A stretch of 64,000 bases of DNA. It comes from Pedobacter alluvionis. Its GTDB lineage: Bacteria; Bacteroidota; Bacteroidia; Sphingobacteriales; Sphingobacteriaceae. Under the pieces are notes generated by a model that was not told the origin of the DNA, ran no database searches, and saw only the letters and a program-made list of their open reading frames with translations. Both the position numbers and the translations under genes were made by a program. Below are positions 9,671-19,489 of the stretch, piece after piece (positions within the stretch are counted from its first letter, which is position 1; each line of letters opens with the position of its first letter). Location: NCBI RefSeq assembly GCF_003664035.1, contig NZ_RCCK01000015.1:124001-188000 (forward strand), read 5' to 3'.

Positions 9671-12600
9671 ATGGAAAAAACTTCTACAAAACATTGCTAT
9701 GTGAAATTTTTAACGGCAACATTATTTTATCTACTCATCCCCTGGCTGGCCTTCGCCCAGAAAACCATTAAGGGAACAGTTGTAGATCAAACCAACAAAC
9801 CCATACCGGGGGTTTCGATCATCGAAAAAGGTACAAAGAATGGTACCGCAACCAATGCTGATGGAAAATTTACCTTGACGGTACAAAAAGATAACGCGAT
9901 AATCATGGCCAGGATTGTAGGTTATCGTTCACTGGAAAAACCAGCATCCGCAAGCGGTACATTAAACTTTTCTCTGGAAGAGGATAATAATACACTGAAT
10001 GAAGTGGTTACGATCGGTTATCAAAAAATTACCAGAAAAAAAACTACAGCTGCGATTTCCAGCATTTCAGGTAAGGAACTGGCCAACTTACCTGCGGCAA
10101 GTTTTGATCAGTTGTTGCAAGGTCGTTTGTCCGGAGTAAACGTTCAAAACTTTACTGGTCAGCCGGGGGTGGCGCCTACAGTATCAGTAAGGGGTAACTC
10201 TACAGGTAGCACAGGTTATGATCAATATAATGTAGTGAGATCACCGCTTTATGTGGTAGATGGTGTTCCTCAATCATCTGACGATTATGTTCCGCCAGGA
10301 ACCGGTACAGGAACCAACTACATGGCCGGACTCAATCCGAGTGATATTGAATCTATTGACGTATTAAAGGATGCTTCAGCAGCAGCTATTTATGGTTCAA
10401 GAGCAGCCAATGGTGTAATTTTAATTACTACAAAAAAAGGTGTTGGCGGTGATACAAAAGTAAGTTTTAACTCATATTACGGTATGGTGCAACGCCCTAA
10501 CCTAAGGCAGGCTACCATGGGGACTACAGAACGCAGGCAAAAAATGGAGGTGCTTCAAAGACAGCTTAGTTACGATCAGCGTGTGCAACTGCCTTATATA
10601 CTCACAGATAGCTTAAATCCGGCTTTTAATGGCCATACCGATTGGCAGGATTTATTTTTTCAGACCGGTAAAATAAACGATAATAACCTGAGTATAAGCG
10701 GTGGTAGCGATAATGGAACAACTTATCGCTTTAGTGGAGGTTATTACAATGAAGATGGTATTGTAAAAGGAACGGGATATACACGTTACACCACACGCTT
10801 AAACCTTACCTCAAGAGCAATGAATAAAAAATTGATGATCAACCCAATATTTTATTATTCAAGTTCCAGCAGGGGTAGAGGAAATGAAGATCCAAACGAT
10901 CCTTCCAAGCCTACTAAAATTGGTTCCGGGAATTTACCTTCCTCGCTTTTCAGCATATCTCCGGAAAAATTGGATTATTATGTAAGTAAAGATGGTGAAA
11001 ACCTAAATAAAAATGTGGCAAACCAGTTTGGTGTAAATCTGAATTTATCCTATGAGTTTAATAAAAATTTCACTCTAAATTCACAATCTTCTTACACTAA
11101 TGACAACACCCGTAGAGATGTGAGCATGAGTAATTTGCTGAACAGTGGTTTTGGCAACAGTTCTTCCAGCTTCTCTTCGAGTGCCATGGGCTTGAGAACA
11201 TCGAATTATCTGGCGTATAATGGTTCTATCAAAAAACATTCTTTTAGTGCGGTAGCCGGTCAGGACATTGAGTATAATTTGTTTCAAACTACCCAGGCCA
11301 GTGGCTACGGTGGTGCATCAGATAATATTCAGACGGTTACGGGTTTTAAACAGGAGAATATTTTCGGATTTTCAAGTTATGCGGCACATGGACTGGTAGC
11401 TTATTATGGTCGTTTTAATTATGATTATGATGGCAAGTATCTTTTATCCGGAACGATACGGACGGATGGTTCATCTGGTTTTGGTGAAAATAATAAATAT
11501 GGGGTGTTTCCTTCCATTTCAGCAGGCTGGCTTCTTTCAGAAGAAAATTTTATGAAAAACTTATCCAATAACCCTTTCACACTAATTAAAATTAGAGGAA
11601 GTTATGGGGCCACAGGTAACGAAGATCGCAGAAATGCTTATGTACAATACAACCGCTATCTTGTAAATAATGGTGGATTTGAGGGAAATGGGACTGCTAA
11701 CGGTGTGTTCTACGGCATTTCGGGAGCTACTTCTTACAACGGTGTTACCGCTATCACTCCTAATTTTGTAAATGGTGTAGCACAAAAGGATTTAAGCTGG
11801 GAGAAATCGACCCAATGGAATATCGGTACCGATCTGGAAATTGACAACGGAAGGTACGCTATTTCATTCGATGTGTACAATAAAGAAGTAAAACAAAAGC
11901 TTTTTAATGTTGATTTGCCGGTTACATCAGGTTATAACAGTGCCTACACCAATGCTTTTGCAGTACGTAATGCCGGTATGGATTTAACTTTAACTGCTAA
12001 TCCTATCCGCAAGGAATTCAAATGGTTTAGTACTTTAAATATTTCTTACGTTAAAAACCAAATCATGAGTTTACCCAATGGTGGCCGTGATATTATTTTG
12101 AGTGGAGATCGTTTTGATAAAAACCACGTGCTTTCTGTAGGTAGTCCAATCAATGCTTTCTATTTATATCGTACAAAAGGCGTATTTTCTACTTCAGCAG
12201 ATATTCCTCAGAATCCTTATACGGGAGAACTATATAGAAATAGTAACGGAACGTTTAATGCAGGAGATTTTTATCTTGCTGATTTGGATGGAGATTATTT
12301 TCTGGATGTTTTTAACGATGGTATTAATCCGGATAAAGCTCCAATTGGCGATCCTAACCCACGTTTTACCGGTGGTTGGACCAATAACTTCTCTTACAAA
12401 AACTTTAGCTTAAGTATTTTTGTCAACTTCACATTTAAACGTGACGTACTAAATCTATTTGATTCAGATCGTTTTGCAAATTCTCAGGCTGGTGGAGCAG
12501 TAAACAATTTTGCCTACTTCTCAACACCGGATTTGGATCGCTTGAATATCTGGAGAAACCCTGGAGATCAGGCTGAATATGCGAAGTTCGATTTGGGTAC

Positions 12601-12880
12601 TTATCGTTACTACTACACAGGCGCACAAACCTTCTTCCTGGAAAAAGGTGGTTATGCAAGGATCAGAAGCATCAATCTTGGTTATGATTTTAGCCCTAAA
12701 CTTGTAAGGAAATTGGGTTTAAGTCAGCTGAAATTATACGCAATTGCTGATAACGTATATATGTTCCAGCAATCAAAAAAATTACCAGATGCGGAAGCTG
12801 TAAATGGGTACGGGGAGTATAATGGAACTGGATATCCTATCCCAAGAAAATATACTTTAGGTGTACAAGTTCAATTTTAA
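9671..12880 (+). CDS. SusC/RagA family TonB-linked outer-membrane protein
   Basis: 1069 residues. After the signal peptide (about 1-30, ending AFAQ) there is a carboxypeptidase-regulatory-like domain (about 32-120, KGTVVDQTNKPIPGVSI), then a plug with the SusC hallmarks VDGVPQSSD and SIDVLKDASAAAIYGSRAANGVILITTKKG, then a barrel ending in a Phe (GVQVQF). SusC proteins are TonB-driven channels that import oligomers captured by the SusD lid. The SusD partner starts 12 bases downstream. There are no glycoside hydrolases or peptidases in the operon, so the substrate is unknown. Confidence 0.95.
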   Translation: MEKTSTKHCYVKFLTATLFYLLIPWLAFAQKTIKGTVVDQTNKPIPGVSIIEKGTKNGTATNADGKFTLTVQKDNAIIMARIVGYRSLEKPASASGTLNFSLEEDNNTLNEVVTIGYQKITRKKTTAAISSISGKELANLPAASFDQLLQGRLSGVNVQNFTGQPGVAPTVSVRGNSTGSTGYDQYNVVRSPLYVVDGVPQSSDDYVPPGTGTGTNYMAGLNPSDIESIDVLKDASAAAIYGSRAANGVILITTKKGVGGDTKVSFNSYYGMVQRPNLRQATMGTTERRQKMEVLQRQLSYDQRVQLPYILTDSLNPAFNGHTDWQDLFFQTGKINDNNLSISGGSDNGTTYRFSGGYYNEDGIVKGTGYTRYTTRLNLTSRAMNKKLMINPIFYYSSSSRGRGNEDPNDPSKPTKIGSGNLPSSLFSISPEKLDYYVSKDGENLNKNVANQFGVNLNLSYEFNKNFTLNSQSSYTNDNTRRDVSMSNLLNSGFGNSSSSFSSSAMGLRTSNYLAYNGSIKKHSFSAVAGQDIEYNLFQTTQASGYGGASDNIQTVTGFKQENIFGFSSYAAHGLVAYYGRFNYDYDGKYLLSGTIRTDGSSGFGENNKYGVFPSISAGWLLSEENFMKNLSNNPFTLIKIRGSYGATGNEDRRNAYVQYNRYLVNNGGFEGNGTANGVFYGISGATSYNGVTAITPNFVNGVAQKDLSWEKSTQWNIGTDLEIDNGRYAISFDVYNKEVKQKLFNVDLPVTSGYNSAYTNAFAVRNAGMDLTLTANPIRKEFKWFSTLNISYVKNQIMSLPNGGRDIILSGDRFDKNHVLSVGSPINAFYLYRTKGVFSTSADIPQNPYTGELYRNSNGTFNAGDFYLADLDGDYFLDVFNDGINPDKAPIGDPNPRFTGGWTNNFSYKNFSLSIFVNFTFKRDVLNLFDSDRFANSQAGGAVNNFAYFSTPDLDRLNIWRNPGDQAEYAKFDLGTYRYYYTGAQTFFLEKGGYARIRSINLGYDFSPKLVRKLGLSQLKLYAIADNVYMFQQSKKLPDAEAVNGYGEYNGTGYPIPRKYTLGVQVQF

Positions 12881-12892
12881 TATCGTCAATAA

Positions 12893-14410
12893 ATGAAAAA
12901 TATAATCACAAAAATCGGTGTACTTATTACAATAGCTACGATGGTTACCGTAAGTTCCTGTAAAAAGTTATTGTATGAAGAACCTAAAGATGCACCTTAT
13001 GAGCAAACATTCTGGCAATCATCCAGGGACGTGAGAAGTGCCATCGCCGGTAATTATGCAATAATGCGTAGTGCTATTACCAGTAAAAACAATCGTTATT
13101 TTATGTATGGTGATGCTGTTGCCAAAAACTATTTTACGATACAATATGGAGGAGACGGCTTAGAAGGGATTCAGGGCGGCGATTTTACCTTTCAATACAA
13201 TATCAATACGCTGGCAAATTATACCTTGTACTATAAAAGTATTGCCATGTCTAATCTGATTTTGAAGAAAGTTAATGCTATGAGCGATGCGCAGTTGTCA
13301 ACTGAAGACGATCCTGCTCAATTCAGAAATTCGGCGATTGGTCAGGCATATTTCCTTCGTGCATTAAGTTACTTTATGATGATAAGGGTATGGGGTGATG
13401 TACCGTTGGTTACAGAGGTTTATGAAGATCCGATCAATGCGCCTCAATTGCCAAGAAGTCCGAAAGCTGAGATCATGAAATTGATTGAAAATGATTGCCA
13501 CAAAGCTATTAATCTGTTAAGCTGGAATTATGAGAATACTGGAGATGCAAAAGTTACTGCAAATAAAGGTTCGGTATATGCCCTTTTAGCGCATTTGTAC
13601 CTTTGGAGAGCAACAATGTCTGATGTTTCAGTTGATGCCCCTAATTTGACGGATGTAAATAATGCTGATACGACCATAAATACATTAATTAATAAAGGAG
13701 GTTATGCTTTAACAGATACGGCTAATTATAAAAATACTTTTGTTGGTCGATCTTCAGAAGGAATATTTGAAATTAACATTAGTGAGAATACATTAGAAGG
13801 TTCTAATAGTTCTATAGGATCGTATTTTTTAAATGAGAATTATATTAAAGGTTATGGAAACAACCCACGTTTTTATACCAATCCTTCGTATCTTAAAGAT
13901 CATTTCGAAACAACTACCGATATACGTTATAAAAAGGGCTTTGACTTAACTAATCCGGATAAGCCAATGAGTGTAAAATACAGTAATGTAACGTACAGAA
14001 ATCCTGGACAGAAGTTAAACCCTTATCTGAGTAATAACATTATCATTTTCAGATTGAGCGATATGAAACTGCTTAAGGCAGAGATTGCACTTTACAAAAA
14101 TGATGCGGCTACAGCAGCTGGTATTATTAATGATTTCAGAAAAAGAAATGACCCAAATCCGGTATTAATTCCTGCTGGGAGCTCTGTAGATCAGGTAATG
14201 GATGAATATGCTTATGAGCGTGGTAAAGAAATGTACCTGGAAGGGCATCTGTTTTATGATTTGCTTAGGACCAGAAGATATACCCTCATTGTGGATTGGC
14301 TTACAGAAAGCAGGTTCAGAAGAGAAGGTTTTTACTGGCCTGTAGATCCTGCATTGTTTAGAAACAATACCTTATTGAAACAAACACCATATTGGTTGGG
14401 GAAAGTATAA
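12893..14410 (+). CDS. SusD/RagB family nutrient-binding lipoprotein
   Basis: 505 residues with a lipoprotein signal (VSSCKK, lipid Cys about residue 23). The body shows the SusD pattern: N-terminal YEEPKDAPYEQTFWQ, helical TPR-like segments (AIGQAYFLRALSYFMMIRVWGDVPLV) and the C-terminal ERGKEMYLEGHLFYDLLRTRRY with a final WPVDP and QTPYW. It caps the SusC transporter as the surface substrate-binding lid. Confidence 0.95.
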   Translation: MKNIITKIGVLITIATMVTVSSCKKLLYEEPKDAPYEQTFWQSSRDVRSAIAGNYAIMRSAITSKNNRYFMYGDAVAKNYFTIQYGGDGLEGIQGGDFTFQYNINTLANYTLYYKSIAMSNLILKKVNAMSDAQLSTEDDPAQFRNSAIGQAYFLRALSYFMMIRVWGDVPLVTEVYEDPINAPQLPRSPKAEIMKLIENDCHKAINLLSWNYENTGDAKVTANKGSVYALLAHLYLWRATMSDVSVDAPNLTDVNNADTTINTLINKGGYALTDTANYKNTFVGRSSEGIFEINISENTLEGSNSSIGSYFLNENYIKGYGNNPRFYTNPSYLKDHFETTTDIRYKKGFDLTNPDKPMSVKYSNVTYRNPGQKLNPYLSNNIIIFRLSDMKLLKAEIALYKNDAATAAGIINDFRKRNDPNPVLIPAGSSVDQVMDEYAYERGKEMYLEGHLFYDLLRTRRYTLIVDWLTESRFRREGFYWPVDPALFRNNTLLKQTPYWLGKV

Positions 14411-14439
14411 GTTGTTTTTATTAGAGATTAAAAAAAAAT

Positions 14440-15126
14440 ATGAAAAATAATATATTAGTATATCTTTCATTACTATTACTGGCGCTAACGGCTTGTAAAA
14501 AAAATGATTATAAAAGGGATGGCGGCCCAAGTGATCCCAAAGTAAACTTAAGTACTTACGATTACTTAAAGTCTAACCGCAATTTCGATTCCTTAGTGAA
14601 AGTGATAGACAGGGCAGGTTTAAAAGAAGCTGTAAATGGTGATGTAACCTTTTTTGCAACAACAAATTACGGAATAGCAGAGTATGTAAAAGCCAAAAAA
14701 TATCAGAAATCGATCGAACTTGGAGAGGAAAATTTTGATTTTGGTATCAAAGACATTCCAGTACAGGAACTGAATGATTCGTTGAAGACCTATTTATTTG
14801 CGGGTAAGATCAACAGAGACCAGATGACAGTTGGTGGTAAACTTTACAATAGTTTATTGGGGACTGTTCCAAATGTTCAATACATGATTAAATTGAGACG
14901 TTCTTACGACTACACAGAGATTGTTAATTATGTAGATTATGTAACTTATACTAAAGTAATCGGAACCCGTGATGATAAGGAAACAGATCAAAGTGCTATT
15001 CCCGACTCAGAAAAAGACAAGGCTGTGGATTGCCAGACATCAGGAATCATAACAACCACTGGCATTGTCCATGTATTAAATGGATATCACAGGCTGTTTT
15101 TTAATGCACAATCGTTGGGCAATTAA
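14440..15126 (+). CDS. Fasciclin-like (FAS1) lipoprotein
   Basis: 228 residues with a lipoprotein signal (LTACKKN, lipid Cys about residue 19). The segment FDSLVKVIDRAGLKEAV--DVTFFATTNYGI and the closing TTGIVHVLNGYHRLFF match the start and end of a FAS1 domain, though the middle is divergent. FAS1 domains mediate surface adhesion. The gene is 29 bases after susD and 17 before the DUF5007-like gene, so it is an accessory surface lipoprotein of the SusCD operon. Confidence 0.75.
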   Translation: MKNNILVYLSLLLLALTACKKNDYKRDGGPSDPKVNLSTYDYLKSNRNFDSLVKVIDRAGLKEAVNGDVTFFATTNYGIAEYVKAKKYQKSIELGEENFDFGIKDIPVQELNDSLKTYLFAGKINRDQMTVGGKLYNSLLGTVPNVQYMIKLRRSYDYTEIVNYVDYVTYTKVIGTRDDKETDQSAIPDSEKDKAVDCQTSGIITTTGIVHVLNGYHRLFFNAQSLGN

Positions 15127-15143
15127 TTTAATCGCAATTAATT

Positions 15144-16127
15144 ATGAAAATTAGATATATTTTAGGCTTGTTACTCTTATCATTAAGTGTAATAGCATGT
15201 AAAAAAATAGTAAATGGCTTTCTAAGTGATTCCATTCGATATAAAGACAACAATATTTACGCAAAGAGAGGATTGCCTCTTTTTCAATCAGATAGAATTA
15301 ATGCAGATGGTTCTACGCCACCGTTTACCTATAAATTGCTCAATTTGAGAAACGAAGATGGTTCCCCTGCACCAGCAGAGTTCTCTAAAGAATACGAAAT
15401 CACTGTTTTTAAAACTGGCGCCAATTTTGATCCTGAAACTGATGTAACCCTGGAGTTGTTGAATAAGAAAAGAGAGGTAGTTAAAAAGAAACCAATGGAG
15501 TTTAATGAATTGAGTGGTCAGCTTACCTTTAACAAAGCGTCTGGTTTCTTACCCTTGGGAAGATATGTATATGATGTAGAAATGACGAATGGTACTGGTA
15601 CTAAGTTGTTTCCTAAGCTAGCGACTATTAACGTGGTGGAGCCCACAATAGATGATTTATTCGAAATTACTGATAATGTTTCTAATGCATTTGATGATGT
15701 TACTGGTGTAGCAACACTCATGAAAAGGCCAACCATTACCTGTACAAAAATTTCATCTGCAGGTGCAAGAGCTATATTGAAAATGGTAGATAAGAACGGA
15801 AAAGTATTTAATCCGAAAGCAGGAGAAATCATACAAAGAGGTGATCGACCGGTTTTTGAAAACTATGCAAAGTTTAACCCGGTTATCAAAACGGATACAG
15901 CAATGATCTGTGATTTTGAATTAGCGCCTTTTCCACTTACAAAATATGTAACACCAACAACAGATTGGGGATTTTTAATGTATTACCGTATTCCAAGCCA
16001 ATTTGTAACTGTTGATGGTTTTCCTTCATCGCCAGGTTTTTCTGTAAACCCAAGGTGGTCTTGGAGACTTAAAATGGAAGGTACTTATATTGTAGAAGTT
16101 AAATTCCCTGATGTAACTAAAAAATAG
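15144..16127 (+). CDS. DUF5007-like surface lipoprotein
   Basis: 327 residues with a lipoprotein signal (SVIACKK, lipid Cys about residue 19). The mature part looks like two or three beta-sandwich modules: residues 40-160 resemble an Ig-like domain and a second domain ends at the C-terminal Trp-rich WSWRLKMEG. Its size, position after a fasciclin-like gene and association with SusC/SusD fit DUF5007; this name is from recollection of the family. It probably contributes glycan or protein binding at the surface. Confidence 0.6.
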   Translation: MKIRYILGLLLLSLSVIACKKIVNGFLSDSIRYKDNNIYAKRGLPLFQSDRINADGSTPPFTYKLLNLRNEDGSPAPAEFSKEYEITVFKTGANFDPETDVTLELLNKKREVVKKKPMEFNELSGQLTFNKASGFLPLGRYVYDVEMTNGTGTKLFPKLATINVVEPTIDDLFEITDNVSNAFDDVTGVATLMKRPTITCTKISSAGARAILKMVDKNGKVFNPKAGEIIQRGDRPVFENYAKFNPVIKTDTAMICDFELAPFPLTKYVTPTTDWGFLMYYRIPSQFVTVDGFPSSPGFSVNPRWSWRLKMEGTYIVEVKFPDVTKK

Positions 16128-16177
16128 AGAAGAATACCATTTTCCTGAAAGGAAGATAGTTCCTATTTAATACAACT

Positions 16178-16214
16178 AAAAACGGCAATTTTCGATTTGA
16201 AAATTGCCGTTTTT
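16178..16214. terminator. Bidirectional rho-independent terminator
   Basis: Perfect 16-bp inverted repeat (16178-16193 with 16199-16214) around a 5-base loop. It has A/T tracts on both sides and lies between the convergent SusCD operon and the DUF4397 gene. Confidence 0.9.
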
Positions 16215-16240
16215 ATGAAAGGCGAATACTACAAATTATT

Positions 16241-16942
16241 TTATTTGATCGGAATAACCTGTAAACTTAGTGGTCGTTCTGTATCATTTGCAGGTGCTAC
16301 CAAACCACCACAAATAATGTCATAATGATACCCTGCTGTAAAACTGGTACTCTCGGAAGTAGCTTTAACTGCTCCCGATGAAGTTTCTTTTGCATCCAAT
16401 GTGTAAGTTCCGGCATCTACAGCAATAAAACCACTTGCGTTTTTGTAGGTTTTATTGGTAACCAGCATGGTCGTTGCGCTGGTTTTTGCCAGATCCAGAG
16501 CAGGGGCATCAGGCGATAAGTTAATAAAACGGATGTAAGCTTTATCAGTTGATGGGATAGAAAGGTCATCACTAATGGTATAAACATCCAATGCAGCAGG
16601 TTTATTAATCAAATAAGAAGAGTAATAGGTGCTTGCATTCAAGGTAATCGTTTTGGTTAATAAGCTCTCGGTACTGCTGGCCGTTGTAAATTTTAAACTG
16701 TAAGCTTCAGGTGCGTAGGAAACATAATTAACCGTGCCTCCAAATGGTAAAGCTGCTGAATTAACCATATTACCGTTAAAATAAGCATTGTATGTTGCCA
16801 AAGATGGTGATGCATTGATTATCCTTAAATAAGAGATGATAGGATCGGCAGTTTCGGTTTTTTTACATGAAGTTAGTGCTGTGAAAGCAATTAGAACAAA
16901 TAAAGTGATCGGTTTGAAATGAAATGTGGTAAAATTCTTCAT
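16241..16942 (-). CDS. DUF4397 domain lipoprotein
   Basis: 233 residues with a lipoprotein signal (LTSCKK, lipid Cys about residue 26). Two repeated units contain the DUF4397 pattern YLRIINASPSLATYNAYFNG (about 39-58) and YIRFINLSPDAPALDLAKT (about 137-155), each followed by beta strands and Tyr-Thr-rich turns. DUF4397 proteins are surface-exposed beta proteins of unknown function. Monocistronic, convergent with the SusCD operon. Confidence 0.85.
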   Translation of the reverse strand: MKNFTTFHFKPITLFVLIAFTALTSCKKTETADPIISYLRIINASPSLATYNAYFNGNMVNSAALPFGGTVNYVSYAPEAYSLKFTTASSTESLLTKTITLNASTYYSSYLINKPAALDVYTISDDLSIPSTDKAYIRFINLSPDAPALDLAKTSATTMLVTNKTYKNASGFIAVDAGTYTLDAKETSSGAVKATSESTSFTAGYHYDIICGGLVAPANDTERPLSLQVIPIK

Positions 16943-17512
16943 TGGTTTAAATTTTATTTAATATTTAAGGAGTACCCATAAAACGAAATTCAGATCGCAT
17001 TCGCGACAGGCATGTAAATATTGGATTTAAGCGGCATAGAAGGTTGTTAAATGTTGTTAAGCAGATGTTAAATGTTATCACCTGTTTTTAACAATGTTAA
17101 AAATAGCGCGGGTATCTATAACTGAAAAGTTTAATATCCGAATGTTTTAGCTTTATAAGCAGCTTGTTTAAGTCAGATTAGTTCAATAAAACCAAAAGCT
17201 TAACATAAAAAAATCACTATATTATTGTGTAACTCGATTTTTATTTAAACCTTTGCACCTCAATAGAGTTAAAGCCGTTTTAATACGCAAGAAATGATTA
17301 AACAGATTTTACATAAACTTTCAGTTTCCTCAACACAAATGGTGTCTGGGAAAGGTTTGTTTATTAATCATTTTCAACCCGTATTTTATTGTCCCACAAG
17401 CCGGCAAAATTTCACTCCACGTATTTAGTACCTACGCTAAACGTAACGAGGAATTGATCCTCTCTAAAAACCCAATTAACAAGAATACTTATAATTTTTC
17501 GTTAGAAAACGA
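16943..17512. other. Arginine-operon upstream region with long leader
   Basis: 570 bases between the divergent DUF4397 gene and the first arginine gene. Around 17224-17256 the pattern TTG, about 24 bases, then ACCTTTGCACC resembles a Bacteroidota promoter but with an imperfect TA step. If it is used, transcripts carry a leader of about 250 bases. A 44-codon frame with an ATG at 17294 lies in that leader but is not Arg-rich, so I do not call a leader peptide. No ArgR box is evident to me. Confidence 0.4.
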
Positions 17513-18214
17513 ATGGATATTAACGAATTTATAGTGCAGGTTGCACTTCCTGAACATCGTGTATTTGCAGAAGAAATAGTAACCGAGATGGCCGAATCGG
17601 CAAAAGCTCGCGGAACAGGCATTGCTAAGCGTTCGCCTGAATACATTTCCAATAAAATGCAAGAAGGTAAATCGGTTATTGCTTTCAACAAAGATGGTTC
17701 ATGGGCAGGATTTTGCTATATCGAAACCTGGAGCCACGGCCAGTTTGTAGCCAATAGTGGTTTGGTAGTAAGCCCTAAATACCGTAAAGCCGGATTAGCA
17801 AAAGCCATTAAAAATGAAATTTTCGGTTTATCAAGAAAGTTGTATCCCAAGGCAAAAATCTTTGGTTTAACGACTGGTTTAGCGGTAATGAAAATAAATT
17901 CAGACCTGGGTTACGAACCAGTAACTTACAGCGAACTTACCCAGGATGAAGAGTTTTGGAAAGGCTGCCAGAGTTGCGTAAACTTCGAAATTTTAAAAAT
18001 GAAAGAACGTAAAAACTGCATGTGTACTGCCATGCTTTACGATCCGGCTGAGAAAAAACACGAAGTAGCCAAGCAATTTGCCGAAGAACTGCAAAAGAAA
18101 CCCAAATTATACGAGCGCTTTATGCGCATTAAACAACGTTTAGTTGTTAAACCTAAGCCCAAAACAGGCTTAAAAGCCCTTTTATTTTTATTTACCTTTT
18201 TATTTAATAAATAG
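17513..18214 (+). CDS. GNAT acyltransferase heading the arginine operon (candidate glutamate N-acyltransferase)
   Basis: 233 residues. A GNAT core spans about 20-150: the beta4/alpha3 acyl-CoA motif reads GLVVSPKYRKAGLAKAIK (about 83-100). A C-terminal extension carries a Cys cluster (GCQSC about 154 and NCMC about 171) and a basic tail. It is not the ArgA (kinase-like plus GNAT) or ArgJ type, and no other N-acylglutamate synthase is present in an otherwise complete pathway. The gene stops one base before argG. It is therefore the best candidate for step one, putting an acetyl or, given the succinyl-type ArgF', a succinyl group on glutamate. Inferred from context and fold. Confidence 0.75.
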   Translation: MDINEFIVQVALPEHRVFAEEIVTEMAESAKARGTGIAKRSPEYISNKMQEGKSVIAFNKDGSWAGFCYIETWSHGQFVANSGLVVSPKYRKAGLAKAIKNEIFGLSRKLYPKAKIFGLTTGLAVMKINSDLGYEPVTYSELTQDEEFWKGCQSCVNFEILKMKERKNCMCTAMLYDPAEKKHEVAKQFAEELQKKPKLYERFMRIKQRLVVKPKPKTGLKALLFLFTFLFNK

Positions 18215-18215
18215 C

Positions 18216-19406
18216 ATGAAAAAAGTTGTTTTAGCATTTAGCGGAGGATTGGATACCTCATTTTGTTGTATTTACCTGGCACAGGATCGCGGATTAGAAG
18301 TTCACTCGGTAATCGTAAACACCGGTGGTTTCTCTGATGAAGAATTGCAGGAAATAGAGAAAAGAGCCTATGCTTTGGGCGTAAAATCGCATGCTGTTGT
18401 AGATGAAACTGAAAGTTATTATGAAGGTTGTATTAAATACCTGGTTTTTGGTAACGTATTAAAAAATGCAACTTATCCATTATCTGTTAGTGCAGAGCGC
18501 GTAAGCCAGGCTACTGCAATTGCCAATTATGTGAAAAAAATTGGTGCAGATTATGTGGCTCATGGTAGTACAGGTGCAGGTAACGACCAGGTACGTTTCG
18601 ATATGATTTTCAATATCCTTATTCCAGAGGTAGAAATCATTACGCCAATCAGAGATTTAAAATTATCCCGCGAAGCAGAAATTGAATATTTAGCACAACA
18701 TGGGGTAGAATATAGCGCTGAAAAAGCAAGATACTCGATAAACAAAGGTTTATGGGGAACTTCAGTAGGAGGAAAAGAAACTTTAACTTCTCATGAAACG
18801 TTGCCGGAAAGTGCCTGGCCAACCCAGGTTTCTGAAACCGAATCGCGTAAAATTGAACTTACTTTCGAAAAAGGTGAACTGGTAGCGATTGATGGTGAAA
18901 CATTGGCACCTGTAAGGGCAATTCAAAAATTACAGGCCATTGCTCAACCTTTTGGCATTGGTCGTGATATCCACGTGGGTGATACCATCATTGGTATTAA
19001 AGGTCGCGTAGGTTTTGAGGCTGCTGGCCCCATTATCATTATCAAAGCTCACCATACGTTAGAAAAACATACCTTAACCAAATGGCAGTTAAGCTGGAAA
19101 GAACAATTATCATCTTTCTATGGTAACTGGTTACACGAAGGTCAGTTTCACGATCCGATTATGCGGAATATTGAGGCTTTTTTAGCTGATACCCAAAAAT
19201 TTGTGAGTGGTAAAGTGTTTGTAGAGTTGTTGCCGTACCGTTTCCAGATTATTGGTATTGAATCTAACCACGATTTAATGAGCAATAAGTTCGGTAGCTA
19301 CGGCGAAATGAACAACGCCTGGAGCGGAGAAGATGTTAAAGGTTTCTCTAAAATATTCGGTAACCAGGTAATGATCTGGCACAAGGTGAATGGTGAAGAA
19401 GCCTAG
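18216..19406 (+). CDS. argG: Argininosuccinate synthase
   Basis: 396 residues. The N-terminal ATP-pyrophosphatase motif SGGLDTS is at 9-15, and the family blocks TYPLSVSAERV, HGSTGAGNDQVRFD and SINKGLWGTSVGG are present. It joins citrulline and aspartate using ATP in the cytosol. It follows the GNAT gene after one base. Length is normal for the bacterial enzyme. Confidence 0.97.
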   Translation: MKKVVLAFSGGLDTSFCCIYLAQDRGLEVHSVIVNTGGFSDEELQEIEKRAYALGVKSHAVVDETESYYEGCIKYLVFGNVLKNATYPLSVSAERVSQATAIANYVKKIGADYVAHGSTGAGNDQVRFDMIFNILIPEVEIITPIRDLKLSREAEIEYLAQHGVEYSAEKARYSINKGLWGTSVGGKETLTSHETLPESAWPTQVSETESRKIELTFEKGELVAIDGETLAPVRAIQKLQAIAQPFGIGRDIHVGDTIIGIKGRVGFEAAGPIIIIKAHHTLEKHTLTKWQLSWKEQLSSFYGNWLHEGQFHDPIMRNIEAFLADTQKFVSGKVFVELLPYRFQIIGIESNHDLMSNKFGSYGEMNNAWSGEDVKGFSKIFGNQVMIWHKVNGEEA

Positions 19407-19456
19407 TTTTATGTAAGATGTATGATGGAAGAGGTAAAATGTAAGTTTTATCCTCT

Positions 19457-19486
19457 CTTGATACTTGGTACTAACTAATTGATACT
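19457..19486 (+). repeat. Dispersed intergenic repeat, copy 1
   Basis: A 30-base segment built of TTGATACTTG and TACTAA words, just before the cupin gene. It matches 26849-26878, just before argE, at 27 of 30 positions. It is a short noncoding repeat, not a coding duplication. Confidence 0.7.
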
Positions 19487-19489
19487 TAA

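Noticed and set aside
17294..17428. 44-codon frame in the arginine-operon leader as a leader peptide
   Set aside because: It is not Arg-rich and no attenuator-type alternative hairpins are seen after it. An overlapping frame without any ATG is also open, so openness is not informative.
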